Shown piece after piece: positions 8,758 to 17,386 of a stretch of DNA of 64,000 nucleotides. The notes beneath the pieces were generated by a model. It made no database searches. It was not told the origin of the DNA and saw nothing but the letters and a program-made list of their open reading frames with translations. Both the position numbers and the translations under genes were made by a program. The stretch is from contig NZ_JAFKOH010000009.1 of NCBI RefSeq assembly GCF_017303375.1, positions 62,001 through 126,000 of the forward strand, given 5' to 3'. Position 1 is the first letter of the stretch; each line of letters begins with the position of its first letter. The DNA comes from Bacillus sp. NTK074B (lineage in GTDB: Bacteria; Bacillota; Bacilli; Bacillales; Bacillaceae_B).

Positions 8758-9462
8758 CTATTCTTTTTCAGGTGATAGGATCTGTTGCCTGAACACCTGC
8801 ATGGACTTATTCTCATTCAGGGCCGTTAATTGCTGTTCCGATAGTTCACCTGAACCCACCTGGATCACGTATACGTCCAGTGTCTGCTTGCCCCATTCAT
8901 TATAGACATCGTCCACGGTTTCATAGTAAAGATCCAACTTATTCCCTTTAATTGCGCTCCCAGTGTCTGCAACAACCCCATATCCATAATGGGGGATAAA
9001 CAGGATGGTACCGATAGGATAAACGGAAATGTCGGCTGCAATCGTGGAATACAGATCACGCTTCACTTTCACTCCTGAATATGTAATACCATAGAGGGGA
9101 TGTCCCGGGTCTTTCCCCGTCGATTCGACACCGGCAGTATACCCCGTCGCCACAACCGTATGTTTCGTATATTGATCCCAATCCACGGATTCTTCCAATG
9201 TAGCAGGTTTTACAGAAGAACTCGCTGACACCTTTGTCTCATATCCTGTAAACCTTTTAAGAAATTTAAATGACAAGCTTAATGGACTTGTCCTATGCTC
9301 TTTATAATCCAGAGTTGTTTGATCAGCTTTACCCTTCTCCATCATCCAGGTCTTTAGTGTCTGCGCCTCTACACCAGATACTGATTGAAAAGTCGTTGCA
9401 AGTGCAAGGGTAAACAAACTGACCATTACGAACCTCTTTGTCCAAATTTTAAACAGATTCAT
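8758..9462 (-). CDS. yuiC: YuiC-like secreted 3D-domain protein
   Basis: 234-aa exported protein. An N-terminal signal peptide covers about residues 1-34, and a linker follows. The C-terminal 3D domain (PF06725, MltA-like double-psi barrel) carries the three Asp that name it: in [17 protein letters not shown] and NKLDLYY. Such domains occur in stationary-phase or spore lytic transglycosylases that cleave peptidoglycan. The ATG at 9462 has GGGAGGAG upstream. The B. subtilis counterpart YuiC is a stationary-phase survival (Sps) type protein. Confidence 0.9.
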   Translation of the reverse strand: MNLFKIWTKRFVMVSLFTLALATTFQSVSGVEAQTLKTWMMEKGKADQTTLDYKEHRTSPLSLSFKFLKRFTGYETKVSASSSVKPATLEESVDWDQYTKHTVVATGYTAGVESTGKDPGHPLYGITYSGVKVKRDLYSTIAADISVYPIGTILFIPHYGYGVVADTGSAIKGNKLDLYYETVDDVYNEWGKQTLDVYVIQVGSGELSEQQLTALNENKSMQVFRQQILSPEKE

Positions 9463-9689
9463 GCATTCACTCCTCCCACCCTTAATACTTCCCATTGGTG
9501 AGGAGATATATGCATAAATTGATAAAAAAATCGAATAGTTTCAATATTTGGAAATTAATTTGGTATTTCATTTGGTGAAATACGCCTTTAAAAAATTGGC
9601 CATTCCTTACATTCCTTAGTATGTTCAACTTCTAAAATACTTACATAAAAAAACGAAGAGTTTCGTTTATATCGGTGGTTGCGTGAATA

Positions 9690-9805
9690 TAAGGACCGTT
9701 CCTTTCCGCTCCAGGCACAAGATTCTCGCGGGGCGGGCGTTGAGCCTCCTCGGCTTCGTGCTATTCCCGCAGGAGTCAAGTGCCTTCCGCTTCCATCCAC
9801 TCTGT
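9690..9805. repeat. GC-rich dispersed element, copy R1
   Basis: A GC-rich island in AT-rich intergenic DNA. It contains TTTCCGCTCCAGGCAC, GCGGGGCGGGCG, GAGCCTCCTCGGC, CCCGCAGGAGTCAAGTGCC and TTCCGCTTCCA. The same blocks in the same order occur at 35480-35575 and 45340-45500, and inverted at 35731-35854. The ends can pair as AGGCAC/GTGCCT. The rest of the gap 9463-10024 shows only the yuiB terminator. Confidence 0.8.
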
Positions 9806-9978
9806 GGTTTGTACAGTGAGTGTATAAAAGGGTATCCAAACACAAAAAAATTCCAATGAGATTCTATATTATGACTTATTCAAACTGCAATCCACCTTTT
9901 ATTATCCTCACATGTATAAAAATATTCATAGTACTCTTTCCCTTAAAGTCAGGAACCCTTATGCACTGTCGGCGTAAA

Positions 9979-10020
9979 AAAACCGTTCAACCCAGGAATA
10001 AATATCCGGGTCAAACGGTT
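9979..10020 (-). terminator. Terminator of yuiB
   Basis: Minus-strand stem AACCGTT..ACCC / GGGT..AACGGTT with a two-base internal loop, followed by seven T. It starts 5 bases after the yuiB stop. Confidence 0.85.
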
Positions 10021-10024
10021 GGTG

Positions 10025-10342
10025 TTAAAACATGCGATATCCTTTGGCTCTTAGGATTCTCATGACGATACCGGAAAGGATGGCACCGGCGAGACCGCTC
10101 CCTAATATGACGAGGTCTGCGACTGCCAAATGGGTGAGTCTTGTCCCTAACTCGGAAAAAGATTCTCCTGCATTTCTGAAATAATCTATAAAACGAACTT
10201 CGTCCACGATAAATATGACCACGATCGGATAAATGATCGCCATGATCCAGGTCATACGCAATAACATATTCAACAAAAAGCCTATTCCGAAAAATAGAAC
10301 AAAAAATAGCAGCATTGAAATAATCATTACATGTATAGGCAT
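10025..10342 (-). CDS. yuiB: YuiB-like putative membrane protein
   Basis: 105-aa protein with hydrophobic segments near residues 4-28, 31-47 and 77-96, and an amphipathic stretch VRFIDYFRNAGESFSELG between them. It matches the B. subtilis YuiB type by size, topology and position next to yuiA and yumB. I know of no function. GGAGG-like bases precede the ATG (AATTGCACCTCC on the plus strand). A terminator follows at 9979-10020. Confidence 0.85.
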   Translation of the reverse strand: MPIHVMIISMLLFFVLFFGIGFLLNMLLRMTWIMAIIYPIVVIFIVDEVRFIDYFRNAGESFSELGTRLTHLAVADLVILGSGLAGAILSGIVMRILRAKGYRMF

Positions 10343-10465
10343 TTGATCAATTGCACCTCCATAAACACTAAGTAATAGTGTACCTCGAGGGAAATGTAAG
10401 CGTCAATATTTTCAGGAAAGATTTGTAGCTCATTCACAAAATAAACTTATTTTTCCTACGTATGT

Positions 10466-10496
10466 AAAAAAGCAGACCCTTAAACAGGTCTGCTTT
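10466..10496 (-). terminator. Terminator of yuiA
   Basis: Minus-strand stem AAAGCAGACC / GGTCTGCTTT with an 8-base loop and a T run. It lies about 20 bases after the yuiA stop. Confidence 0.88.
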
Positions 10497-10516
10497 CATG
10501 ATCGATCCTATCAGGC

Positions 10517-10645
10517 TTATTTTTGTTTCCCGCTGCCTCCGCAGCATGGACACGTTTCAGAACCACCCAATACTAACTGAAAGTATCCTTTTCCTGAACA
10601 GTAAAGACAATATTTCGTTTTAGCACTTGCAGTAGCTCTCATCAT
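10517..10645 (-). CDS. yuiA: YuiA, 42-residue zinc-finger-like protein
   Basis: A short ORF of 42 codons. Residues read KYCLYCSGKGYFQLVLGG at about 11-28, then SETCPCCGGSGK. The paired CxxC-x-G-x-G motifs resemble half of the DnaJ cysteine-rich zinc finger, with Cys 13, 16, 32 and 34/35 as likely ligands. Size and position between ndh/Nudix and yuiB match B. subtilis YuiA. GGGAG lies before the tandem ATG ATG, so the start may be 10645 or 10642. A clean terminator follows. The partner is unknown; small zinc fingers of this kind often bind protein. Confidence 0.85.
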   Translation of the reverse strand: MMRATASAKTKYCLYCSGKGYFQLVLGGSETCPCCGGSGKQK

Positions 10646-10800
10646 TCCCTCTCCCTTTTCTTTAATTTCTTAATTTTCTGATAATATATCATCTATCTCA
10701 CATAAAGAAAAGGGACACTAAAGGGGATGTACCTCTAAGAAAGCGAATACATTTATGTTTTTCTTTCATTATCTCTTTTTTTCTTAAAATTTACAGAATT

Positions 10801-11286
10801 TTATAAAAATAAGTTGTAGCGCGTGTATGCAAATTGATCTCCCGGATTGATGCCTTCAATCATATTTAACCCGTGCTGAGATGACACTCGTTTGATCATC
10901 TCATGGACCATGACGGATGTTTGATCATCTTTCAATAATTCTTGAGGTGATTTCCACCCAACATCCCACAATTCTTTTTCTTCGATTTCGATTGAAGAAA
11001 TTCCCTTGTTTTCCAACAAAAAGATCATCATATTGTCGCTAATATCATGTTGGATGACCCCTGACCGAACCCCTACAATTCCCTTGATGGTCGTATGTAA
11101 CCCCGTCTCTTCATTCACTTCTCTCACTACCGCTTCGTCCACTGTTTCTCCTGGATTTACAAACCCCGCAGGCAGTGACCACATACCCTTTAATCCGCTG
11201 TATTTCTTTTTCACCACAAGCCATTTACCATTTTCATCGATGATCAGCCCCGCAACGGCCAACCAAACTTTTCCCCTTTTCACCAT
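10801..11286 (-). CDS. Nudix hydrolase
   Basis: 161-aa Nudix-fold hydrolase acting on a nucleoside diphosphate linked to another group. The Nudix box runs from G41 to L63: G41, E47, R55-E56, E59-E60 and G62 fit GX5EX7REVXEEXG. The N-terminal part ..AVAGLIIDENGKWLVVKKKY is the usual first strand pair. The substrate class (ADP-ribose, NADH or oxidised nucleotide) cannot be told. The ATG at 11286 follows a G-rich site; GTG four codons earlier is less likely. It sits just downstream of ndh, separated by a terminator. Confidence 0.88.
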   Translation of the reverse strand: MVKRGKVWLAVAGLIIDENGKWLVVKKKYSGLKGMWSLPAGFVNPGETVDEAVVREVNEETGLHTTIKGIVGVRSGVIQHDISDNMMIFLLENKGISSIEIEEKELWDVGWKSPQELLKDDQTSVMVHEMIKRVSSQHGLNMIEGINPGDQFAYTRYNLFL

Positions 11287-11313
11287 AAGCACCCCCACTT
11301 CATTTTCCCATAA

Positions 11314-11340
11314 TAAAAAGCAGAGTGGAATCCACCCTGC
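11314..11340 (-). terminator. Terminator of ndh
   Basis: Minus-strand stem GCAGGGTGG / CCACTCTGC with one G-T pair, a 3-base loop and TTTTT. It lies about 24 bases after the ndh stop and overlaps the leader of the Nudix gene. Confidence 0.8.
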
Positions 11341-11363
11341 TCTTCATTCTGAACATTTATAGC

Positions 11364-12581
11364 TTAAAAGAACTTGAACTTTCCTTTTTTGAATACAAGG
11401 GATGGTCCACCAACCATGAATAAAGCACGGTTATCGACGACCTTCTTCATGAAGGAAGCTTTTGTTCCAGTGATCTTCTTACCATAAACGACACCGATTG
11501 CATCATCTTCGCCAAGTGAACATACTGTTCCTTTAATGTCTGGAGTGAATAATTCAAGCTCTTCTTTACCGTGAAGTAAAGCAGCGATGTTACGGGCACA
11601 AACTTCACCTTGCTGCATCGCGATTTGTGCAGTCGGAGGGTATGGACGCTCCGTTTCTTCATTGATCATAAGTGAACAGTCACCGAGGATGAAGATATTG
11701 TCATGTCCTGGTGCGCGAAGATCTTTGTTGATCTTGACGCGGGCACGCATGTTTTCAATTCCGGCTTTTTCGATGATGGAGTTCCCACGGACACCTGCAG
11801 CCCATACGATTGTACCCGCTTTGATTTCTTCCACTTCATCTTCGCCTTTAGCGATGAGTACGCTGTCTGCCTTAGCTTCTTTAAGTGGAGTTCCGATATG
11901 GAATTCAACACCCTTTTTCTCAAGCTTGGCGCGAGCATATTTTACCAATTCAGGATCAAATCCCGGAAGGATCATTGGCGCAGCTTCTACACACACGATT
12001 CGTACTTTCTTACGATCGATATCATATTCATGGCAAAGCTCAGGAACACGGTTACCTAGTTCACCCAAGAATTCGATTCCAGTGAAACCAGCTCCACCAA
12101 CAACGATTGTTAAACGCTCATCGTTCTTTTCTTCTTCATTTTTATAAGTAGCAAATTGTAACTCAATGTGCTCACGGATTTGACGGGCAGAGTTGATGTT
12201 TGAAATCATGAATGCATGCTCATGAAGACCTTGGATGCCAAATGTTTCTGATTCTGCACCCAGTGCGACAACCAGGTAATCGAATTCTACTTCGCCGTCA
12301 CCTGTGATGACCTTCTTCTCTTCCACTTTGATGTCTTCAACAGTAGATTGTAAGAAGTTAACTTTGCTCGTATTGACAACATCTTTCACATCGTAGCGTA
12401 CACGATCGTGATGAAGAGTACCTGCAGAAGCTTCGTGTAACCAAGTGGTTTCGTAGTGATAATCATTCTTATTAATCAAAATGATTTCTGCTTCATTTGT
12501 ACCTAATTGTTTTTGAAGACGGGTAACCGTCATTAATCCACCATAACCTGCACCTAATACAACGATTCTTGGCTTTCTCAA
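11364..12581 (-). CDS. ndh: Type II NADH dehydrogenase (YumB-like)
   Basis: Non-proton-pumping NADH:menaquinone oxidoreductase (NDH-2), peripheral on the cytoplasmic membrane; 405 aa. The FAD-binding GAGYGGL follows the first strand (residues 9-15). A second Rossmann motif [14 protein letters not shown] binds NADH, and ILGDCS is the FAD-contact loop. The quinone-site signature AQIAMQQG is present. The C-terminal KKGKFKFF matches YumB. The start is a TTG at 12581, placed by AAAGGTGG upstream and by homologs beginning MRKPKIVV. A Rex-like operator lies 190 bases upstream. Confidence 0.93.
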   Translation of the reverse strand: MRKPRIVVLGAGYGGLMTVTRLQKQLGTNEAEIILINKNDYHYETTWLHEASAGTLHHDRVRYDVKDVVNTSKVNFLQSTVEDIKVEEKKVITGDGEVEFDYLVVALGAESETFGIQGLHEHAFMISNINSARQIREHIELQFATYKNEEEKNDERLTIVVGGAGFTGIEFLGELGNRVPELCHEYDIDRKKVRIVCVEAAPMILPGFDPELVKYARAKLEKKGVEFHIGTPLKEAKADSVLIAKGEDEVEEIKAGTIVWAAGVRGNSIIEKAGIENMRARVKINKDLRAPGHDNIFILGDCSLMINEETERPYPPTAQIAMQQGEVCARNIAALLHGKEELELFTPDIKGTVCSLGEDDAIGVVYGKKITGTKASFMKKVVDNRALFMVGGPSLVFKKGKFKFF

Positions 12582-12774
12582 CTGAATCACATCCACCTTT
12601 TTTGATAAATTTGCTTTGGATACTCTTAGAGTCCTCCACATCATGCGTTTTTATCCCGTTCAATCTGATGCTATTATCTTTTTCCCTATAAAAAAGGAAC
12701 TAAAACAAATCAAACGCGATGTTTCCCTTCAGTTATCGAGGAAAATATTGTATAAAAAATATAAAAACAAAAGT

Positions 12775-12792
12775 ATGTGACGAATTTCACGA
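12775..12792. promoter_or_regulatory. Rex-like operator upstream of ndh
   Basis: ATGTGACGAATTTCACGA matches the Rex pattern TGTGA-N6-TCACA except for the last A (here G). Rex is the NADH/NAD+ sensing repressor of Gram-positive bacteria and controls ndh in B. subtilis. The match is by eye. Confidence 0.5.
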
Positions 12793-12960
12793 ACTACTCC
12801 ATAGTTATGCGAAAATTGTCATAAATTCTTAACAATATGTCTACATTACATAATATTCTTTTTGCCTGGTATTTTCAAGATATATATAGGAAATTAAACT
12901 CTTAAGAATATTTAAAAAATGTGGGTCTCAAATCATTCAAAAGTCGCAGGCTCTCTCATA

Positions 12961-12993
12961 GATAAGTCTGATTTATCTGAACTTATCAGACCT
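12961..12993. promoter_or_regulatory. Two overlapping inverted repeats upstream of yumC
   Basis: GATAAGT (12961-12967) pairs with ACTTATC (12981-12987). AAGTCTGAT (12964-12972) pairs with ATCAGACCT (12985-12993) with one G-T. The pairings share bases, so only one can form at a time. The site lies 77-109 bases before yumC. Confidence 0.5.
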
Positions 12994-13069
12994 ATCACTG
13001 TGAAGAATCAAAAGCTGTGTGATAGAATAAAGTAAATTGAAGCATACCTAATCGGTTGGAGGGATCAAA

Positions 13070-14068
13070 TTGAAGGAAGATCAGAAAGTGTATGATATCA
13101 CGATCATAGGCGGCGGTCCTACGGGATTGTTCACGGCGTTCTATGGTGGTATGAGAAAAGCATCGGTTAAGATCATCGAAAGCTTACCACAACTTGGTGG
13201 CCAACTGGCTACTTTATATCCTGAAAAATACATATATGATGTTGCCGGTTTTCCTAAAGTGAAAGCCCAGGATCTTGTTAACAATCTCAAGGAACAAATG
13301 GCGAAATTCGAAGCGACAATCTGTCTGGAGCAGGCGGTGGAAGGTGTAGAGAAACAGGCTGATGGCATGTTCAAGCTCACAACGGATAAAGAAGTCCACT
13401 TTTCAAGAACCATCATTATCACGGCAGGAAACGGTGCTTTCCAGCCACGCAGGTTGGAACTCGAACATGCACGTGAGTTCGAAGGAAAGAATCTTCATTA
13501 TTTCGTTGATAACCTGGAACACTTCCGGGATAAGAAAGTCGTCATATGCGGCGGCGGTGACTCAGCCGTCGACTGGGCCCTGATGCTTGAGCCGATCGCA
13601 GAAAAGGTTTACCTCGTACACAGACGTGATAAGTTCAGGGCACATGAGCATAGTGTGGAGAATCTTCACAACTCAACAGTTGAACTGAAAACACCGTTTG
13701 TCCCTTCTGGATTGGTCGTCGATGAAGATAAAATCAATCAGCTCGTACTGGAAGAAACGAAGGGGGACGAAAAGGAAATCATCGATCTTGACGAGTTAAT
13801 CGTAAACTTCGGATTTGTTTCATCCCTCGGCCCGATAAAAGATTGGGGACTTGAGATTGAAAAGAATTCAATCGTCGTCAACTCCCGGATGGAAACAAAT
13901 ATCCCCGGCATTTATGCTGCTGGTGATATCAGTACGTATGACGGGAAAGTCAAGCTCATAGCGAGTGGATTTGGTGAAGCCCCTACAGCGGTCAATAATG
14001 CGAAAGCATATATGGATCCAAAAGCAAGGGTGCAGCCGATGCACAGTACGTCCATGTTTACAGATTGA
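13070..14068 (+). CDS. yumC: Ferredoxin/flavodoxin-NADP+ reductase (YumC type)
   Basis: Thioredoxin-reductase-like ferredoxin-NADP+ reductase that moves electrons between NADPH and ferredoxin or flavodoxin. It is 332 aa, the YumC length. FAD motif [14 protein letters not shown] (14-27), NADPH motif [11 protein letters not shown] (about 161-171) and FAD loop AAGDIS (about 284-289) are present. It lacks the CxxC redox pair of true thioredoxin reductases, as expected. The start is TTG with GGAGG 7 bases upstream. It is divergent from ndh, suggesting related redox control. Confidence 0.95.
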   Translation: MKEDQKVYDITIIGGGPTGLFTAFYGGMRKASVKIIESLPQLGGQLATLYPEKYIYDVAGFPKVKAQDLVNNLKEQMAKFEATICLEQAVEGVEKQADGMFKLTTDKEVHFSRTIIITAGNGAFQPRRLELEHAREFEGKNLHYFVDNLEHFRDKKVVICGGGDSAVDWALMLEPIAEKVYLVHRRDKFRAHEHSVENLHNSTVELKTPFVPSGLVVDEDKINQLVLEETKGDEKEIIDLDELIVNFGFVSSLGPIKDWGLEIEKNSIVVNSRMETNIPGIYAAGDISTYDGKVKLIASGFGEAPTAVNNAKAYMDPKARVQPMHSTSMFTD

Positions 14069-14089
14069 TCAACATGCTCTTATTTAAGG

Positions 14090-14116
14090 GGGCTCGGGAA
14101 TTGATTCCTGAGCCTC
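14090..14116 (+). terminator. Probable terminator of yumC
   Basis: Stem GGCTCGGGAAT / ATTCCTGAGCC (one G-T), 2-base loop, followed by TCTTCTT. The U tract is weak. Confidence 0.6.
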
Positions 14117-14141
14117 TTCTTCATTAAAAGGAGAGGATTCC

Positions 14142-14759
14142 ATGTACATCCCGAAAGAGTTCATCATTCATGATAAAGAAACGCTATTTTCAATCATCGA
14201 GGAAAATAGTTTCGCCATCGTTTTTTCTCAGCATAGTGGCAAGCCTTTTGCTACCCATTTACCTCTCTTGTTAGATAGGGAAAACCAGTGTCTTTATGGA
14301 CATTTCGCCAAAGCGAATCCCCAATGGCGTGAAAGCGCCGGTAAGGATTTTCTCATTGTCTTCCAGGGGCCCCATGCTTACATCTCCCCTTCTTGGTATG
14401 AAACCGACCAAACCGTTCCTACCTGGAATTATGTGGCGGTACATGTATATGGCAATCTTGAGCTGCTGAAGCATGAATCCGATACCATTGATTCCCTTTC
14501 GTCACTTGTAAAGAACTATGAAAAACCCGATAGTCCATATTCATTGGACGAAGTCGATGAAAAGGTTCAAACCGGTCTAAGAAGAGGGATTGTCGGGTTT
14601 AAAATCCCCATCCGATCTCTTGAAGGAAAAGCCAAGCTGAGCCAGAATCACCCTTTGGAAAGACAACAGCGCGTAATCAAGCACCTTGAACAAATCCAAC
14701 AAGATAACAGCCGTGGAATTGCCTCTTATATGAAGAAGAATATCCAACCAACAAATTAA
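14142..14759 (+). CDS. paiB: PaiB-family FMN-binding protein
   Basis: 205-aa protein of the PaiB family (split-barrel FMN-binding fold). Typical segments are MYIPKEFIIHDKE at the start, HGAR-like FATHLPLLLD, and AYISPSWYETDQTVPTWNY (about 83-101), the family hallmark. In B. subtilis PaiB is annotated as a repressor affecting protease and sporulation genes, together with the acetyltransferase PaiA. PaiA is not next to it here, so a redox or FMN role is equally possible. AGGAGAGG stands before the ATG. Confidence 0.9.
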   Translation: MYIPKEFIIHDKETLFSIIEENSFAIVFSQHSGKPFATHLPLLLDRENQCLYGHFAKANPQWRESAGKDFLIVFQGPHAYISPSWYETDQTVPTWNYVAVHVYGNLELLKHESDTIDSLSSLVKNYEKPDSPYSLDEVDEKVQTGLRRGIVGFKIPIRSLEGKAKLSQNHPLERQQRVIKHLEQIQQDNSRGIASYMKKNIQPTN

Positions 14760-14869
14760 TGGATTTTCCCAGTACTTCATCCTCCCTGACCCACTGTTTT
14801 GTTTATTTTCACTCTGGATGGGTAGACCAATAATAGGATAAAAATTTTGGATAAAGGATGATGAAGAAA

Positions 14870-15514
14870 ATGAATGTATTAGTAATAGGAGCAAACGGCA
14901 ACACTGGCCGTCATATAGTGAAAGAACTTTCGAACAGCAGTCAGCATTTCGTAAGGGCTATGATCCGCAAAACGGAACAGGCGAAGGACATGGAAGATTT
15001 AGGAGCAAGACCGATAGTTGCAGATCTTGAGCAGGATTTCTCATATGCCTTCGAAAACGTTAATGCCGTCATTTTCGCAGCCGGCAGCGGTGGATCGACA
15101 GGTGACGACAAAACACTTGCCATCGACCAGGAAGGTGCCAAAAAAGCAGTGGACTATGCGAAGAAAATGGGCATTGAGCGTTTTGTGATGCTTAGCTCCA
15201 TGGGTGCAGATAACCCTTCAAGCGGCCCGGATGAATTACAGTTCTACTTAAAAGCCAAAGGTGCTGCGGATGCCCACTTGAAAGAGAGCGGCTTAAATTA
15301 CACCATCGTCCGCCCTGGATCCCTGTCAAATGATGACGCAACAGGAAAAATCGAAGCAGCTTCAAGCATCGAAGATAAAAGCCGTGATATCGCCCGTGGC
15401 GATGTCGCCAAAGTGCTTGTGGACTCCTTGACCATTGAAGAAACAAATCATAAAGTATTTGAGATCTTAAGCGGCGATACGCCTGTCGAAGAAGCACTGA
15501 AAAAAATCCATTAA
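14870..15514 (+). CDS. NAD(P)-binding atypical SDR (YhfK-like)
   Basis: 214-aa cytoplasmic protein of the atypical SDR class (NAD(P)H-binding, PF13460). The cofactor motif GANGNTG is at residues 7-13, followed by AAGSGGSTGDDKT and SSMGAD; YxxxK is relaxed to YLKAKG. It closely resembles YhfK of B. subtilis, of unknown substrate. ATG codons exist at 14858, 14861 and 14870. The last fits the family start best, with AAAGG 12 bases upstream. A perfect terminator follows. Confidence 0.85.
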   Translation: MNVLVIGANGNTGRHIVKELSNSSQHFVRAMIRKTEQAKDMEDLGARPIVADLEQDFSYAFENVNAVIFAAGSGGSTGDDKTLAIDQEGAKKAVDYAKKMGIERFVMLSSMGADNPSSGPDELQFYLKAKGAADAHLKESGLNYTIVRPGSLSNDDATGKIEAASSIEDKSRDIARGDVAKVLVDSLTIEETNHKVFEILSGDTPVEEALKKIH

Positions 15515-15521
15515 TCTTGAA

Positions 15522-15561
15522 AAAAGGGACGGACCTCACATTGTGAGGTCCGTCCCTTTTT
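15522..15561. terminator. Bidirectional terminator made of the GGGACGGACCT palindrome
   Basis: Perfect stem AAAAAGGGACGGACCTCACA / TGTGAGGTCCGTCCCTTTTT closed by a very small loop. It separates convergent genes. The core GGGACGGACCTC recurs at 53490, 55350 and 59267/59374. Confidence 0.92.
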
Positions 15562-15565
15562 AAGT

Positions 15566-15928
15566 TTAGCAATTCTCAGGTGTTCCCTTATTCGTCGCTG
15601 TCACGAAAGATGATCCACATCCGCATGAAGCGATGGCGTTCGGATTGTCGATGGTGAATCCGCCGCCCATCATGGACTGCTTATAATCTATTTTCGTGCC
15701 GTTCAAGATGGGCGCATCCTCTTTCGCCACGACCAGCTTGATTCCATGCTGCTCCGTCGTGGTATCCCCATCCTGCAGGTCATGTTCGAATCCCATACCG
15801 TAAGAAAGGCCGCTGCAGCCTCCCCCTTTCACCGCTACACGTAACATGGCATTTGTTTCGTCATGCTCCTTCATCATATCTTTTATCTGAAGGGCAGCAG
15901 CTTCTGTTAGAATGACAACTTCACTCAT
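15566..15928 (-). CDS. yutM: A-type Fe-S cluster carrier (ErpA/IscA family, YutM)
   Basis: 120-aa HesB/IscA-family carrier that receives Fe-S clusters from the SUF scaffold and delivers them to client enzymes. The three invariant cysteines are C38 (GGGCSGLSYGM), C102 and C104 (SCGCGSSF). GGGGGTG precedes the ATG. Clients in this window would include LipA. It sits in a cluster with YuzB, YuzD and the Nfu protein YutI, about 24 kb from the suf operon. Confidence 0.93.
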   Translation of the reverse strand: MSEVVILTEAAALQIKDMMKEHDETNAMLRVAVKGGGCSGLSYGMGFEHDLQDGDTTTEQHGIKLVVAKEDAPILNGTKIDYKQSMMGGGFTIDNPNAIASCGCGSSFVTATNKGTPENC

Positions 15929-16145
15929 TCATTACACCCCCAACTTTTTCATTTCTTACTACTTAGTATACTCCTTTCTATTTTACTACTCAACCAAAGG
16001 AGCTTTGGTGAACGTTTGGAAGAAAATAGTCAAGAATATTCAAACGAATCGTGACCTTTTGCTTAAAAACACAAAAAAACAGTGGTCCCCCCACCTTTCA
16101 CCAAGGTATAATGAGGTAAATAGTCCCTATTGCGAGGTGATATTC

Positions 16146-16844
16146 ATGACGGTTGTGACACCCTTTTATGATAAAAAGACACAGTGTCTCTCTTGTAAAC
16201 ACTCATACAGCACCATACGGATCCGGTCACGCTTTGTGAAATTGTCTGGGTACGATACCGACTTTTGTCCCTTGTATGAGTCCGACGAAGTGAATCCTCT
16301 GCTCTATAACGTGTCGGTTTGTCCCGTCTGTGGATTTTCATATACAGATGATTTTACGTCATACATTCTCCCTGTCCTCAAGGCAGAATTGGAAGAGAAA
16401 ATCAGTCTGCACTGGAAGCCACAGGATTATGGAAAGATCAGATCATATGAAGATGCGATCAACACCTATAAGCTGGCAGCCTATTGCGCTTTGATCAAGA
16501 AAGAGAAAAAGATGACCATTGCAGGATTATACCTTCGAACAGCATGGCTTTATCGCAAAATCGGAGAAAGAGATCAGGAAAGACGCTTCATTAACCTGGC
16601 TACACATGAATACATAGACTCCTATTTGACTGATAATGTATCCGGATCTTTGATGTCAGAAACAAAGCTTCTTTATATCATCGCTGAATTACTGAGGAGG
16701 CAGGATAAAATCGATGAGTCGGTTGCGTACCTATCCCGGGTGATCAGTAAACAGCATCTCTCAACCGAACCAAACATCATCGAAATGGCCAGAGACCGGT
16801 GGTACGAAATTCGCGAAGGGTACAAAGAAACCAAGTCCATGTAA
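16146..16844 (+). CDS. DUF2225 zinc-binding-like protein
   Basis: 232-aa cytoplasmic protein of the DUF2225 family. The N-terminal part has two CxxC pairs (CLSCKHSYS, CPVCGFSY), likely a zinc ribbon. An alpha-helical TPR-like region (about 90-225) follows, with repeated motifs such as AGLYLRTAWLYR and AELLRRQDKIDES. The frame is open upstream, but GAGGTG sits 7 bases before the ATG at 16146 and the family starts there. The function is unknown; TPR-like repeats suggest protein binding. Confidence 0.85.
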   Translation: MTVVTPFYDKKTQCLSCKHSYSTIRIRSRFVKLSGYDTDFCPLYESDEVNPLLYNVSVCPVCGFSYTDDFTSYILPVLKAELEEKISLHWKPQDYGKIRSYEDAINTYKLAAYCALIKKEKKMTIAGLYLRTAWLYRKIGERDQERRFINLATHEYIDSYLTDNVSGSLMSETKLLYIIAELLRRQDKIDESVAYLSRVISKQHLSTEPNIIEMARDRWYEIREGYKETKSM

Positions 16845-16873
16845 AAAAACTAGTGGAGTGTCCACTAGTTTTC
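16845..16873. terminator. Bidirectional terminator, DUF2225 / VOC gene
   Basis: Stem AAAACTAGTGGA / TCCACTAGTTTT with a 3-base loop. It overlaps the last bases of the convergent VOC-like gene. Confidence 0.88.
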
Positions 16874-17092
16874 TTCATATATTCCTGGACAATATGCCTC
16901 GAGGATATTCCCCTCTGGATCATAGAATTTAAAATGACTGAGATGTCCGGGATTTGGCTCCACCCGAACTCCTTTTTCCACGGGGGTCTTATAAAGAACA
17001 TCCTTGTATTGTTCAGATATTTGTAAAACCGGATAAGTGACTCCACTAATGACCCCCTCGCCTGTTTCAATCAAGCAAAGAGCAGAGAACAT
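16865..17092 (-). CDS. Short VOC/glyoxalase-like protein (one half-module)
   Basis: 75-aa protein whose C-terminal part, GHLSHFKFYDPEGNILEAYCPG, is typical of the vicinal-oxygen-chelate fold, with the usual metal Glu in NILEAY. A normal VOC protein has two such beta-alpha-beta modules (about 120 aa). Here only the second is present, so the protein is either a truncated gene or a half-module that needs a partner. GGAGGG lies 12 bases upstream of the ATG. I see no N-terminal VOC half in another frame upstream. Confidence 0.65.
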   Translation of the reverse strand: MFSALCLIETGEGVISGVTYPVLQISEQYKDVLYKTPVEKGVRVEPNPGHLSHFKFYDPEGNILEAYCPGIYEEN

Positions 17093-17119
17093 TTATTGTA
17101 AAAACCCTCCAATAAAACA

Positions 17120-17145
17120 AAAAAATAAGCCGGCTATACCGGCTT
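17120..17145 (-). terminator. Terminator of yuzB
   Basis: Minus-strand stem AAGCCGG / CCGGCTT with a 5-base loop and A/T-rich tail ending in TTTTTTT. It lies 5 bases after the yuzB stop. Confidence 0.85.
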
Positions 17146-17149
17146 TACA

Positions 17150-17386
17150 TTAGAACATCGGATTGTCTTCAAGGAATTGATAGATCTCATTCACGAGTTC
17201 TTCAGGCGTATCGCCTGTTACGACCTCCCCATTGACGAGAGCATAAAAGGATTGGGCGCATTTTCCGCAGTAACCCAGGCATCCGTACTCAATGACGTCA
17301 AGGTTCGGGTCTCTTTCTAATATCTCAAGCGCCTTTTGCGCACCGCTAGCAAGATTGCTTATACAAAATTCAATAATAGGTTTCAA
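17150..17386 (-). CDS. yuzB: YuzB, DUF1450 cysteine-rich small protein
   Basis: 78-aa cytoplasmic protein of the DUF1450/UPF0349 family. Cys 8 (EFCISN) and the cluster CLGYCGKC (36-43) are strictly placed and could bind a [2Fe-2S] cluster or act as a thioredoxin-like redox site. The family also has [16 protein letters not shown]. The start is a TTG at 17386, with GAGGTG 6 bases upstream; this gives the family length. An ATG two codons earlier sits too close to the site. Neighbours are Fe-S and redox genes. Confidence 0.88.
   Translation of the reverse strand: MKPIIEFCISNLASGAQKALEILERDPNLDVIEYGCLGYCGKCAQSFYALVNGEVVTGDTPEELVNEIYQFLEDNPMF

Larger units (their letters stand above)
12582..13069. 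other. Divergent intergenic region ndh / yumC
   Basis: About 490 AT-rich bases with divergent transcription start regions. I see the Rex-like site at 12775 and two overlapping inverted repeats at 12961-12993. I see no small ORF with a ribosome binding site. Confidence 0.7.

Noticed and set aside
15912-16145. N-terminal extension of the DUF2225 protein from 15912
   Set aside because: The extra 78 residues overlap the yutM start, contain low-complexity sequence, and a good ribosome binding site precedes 16146.
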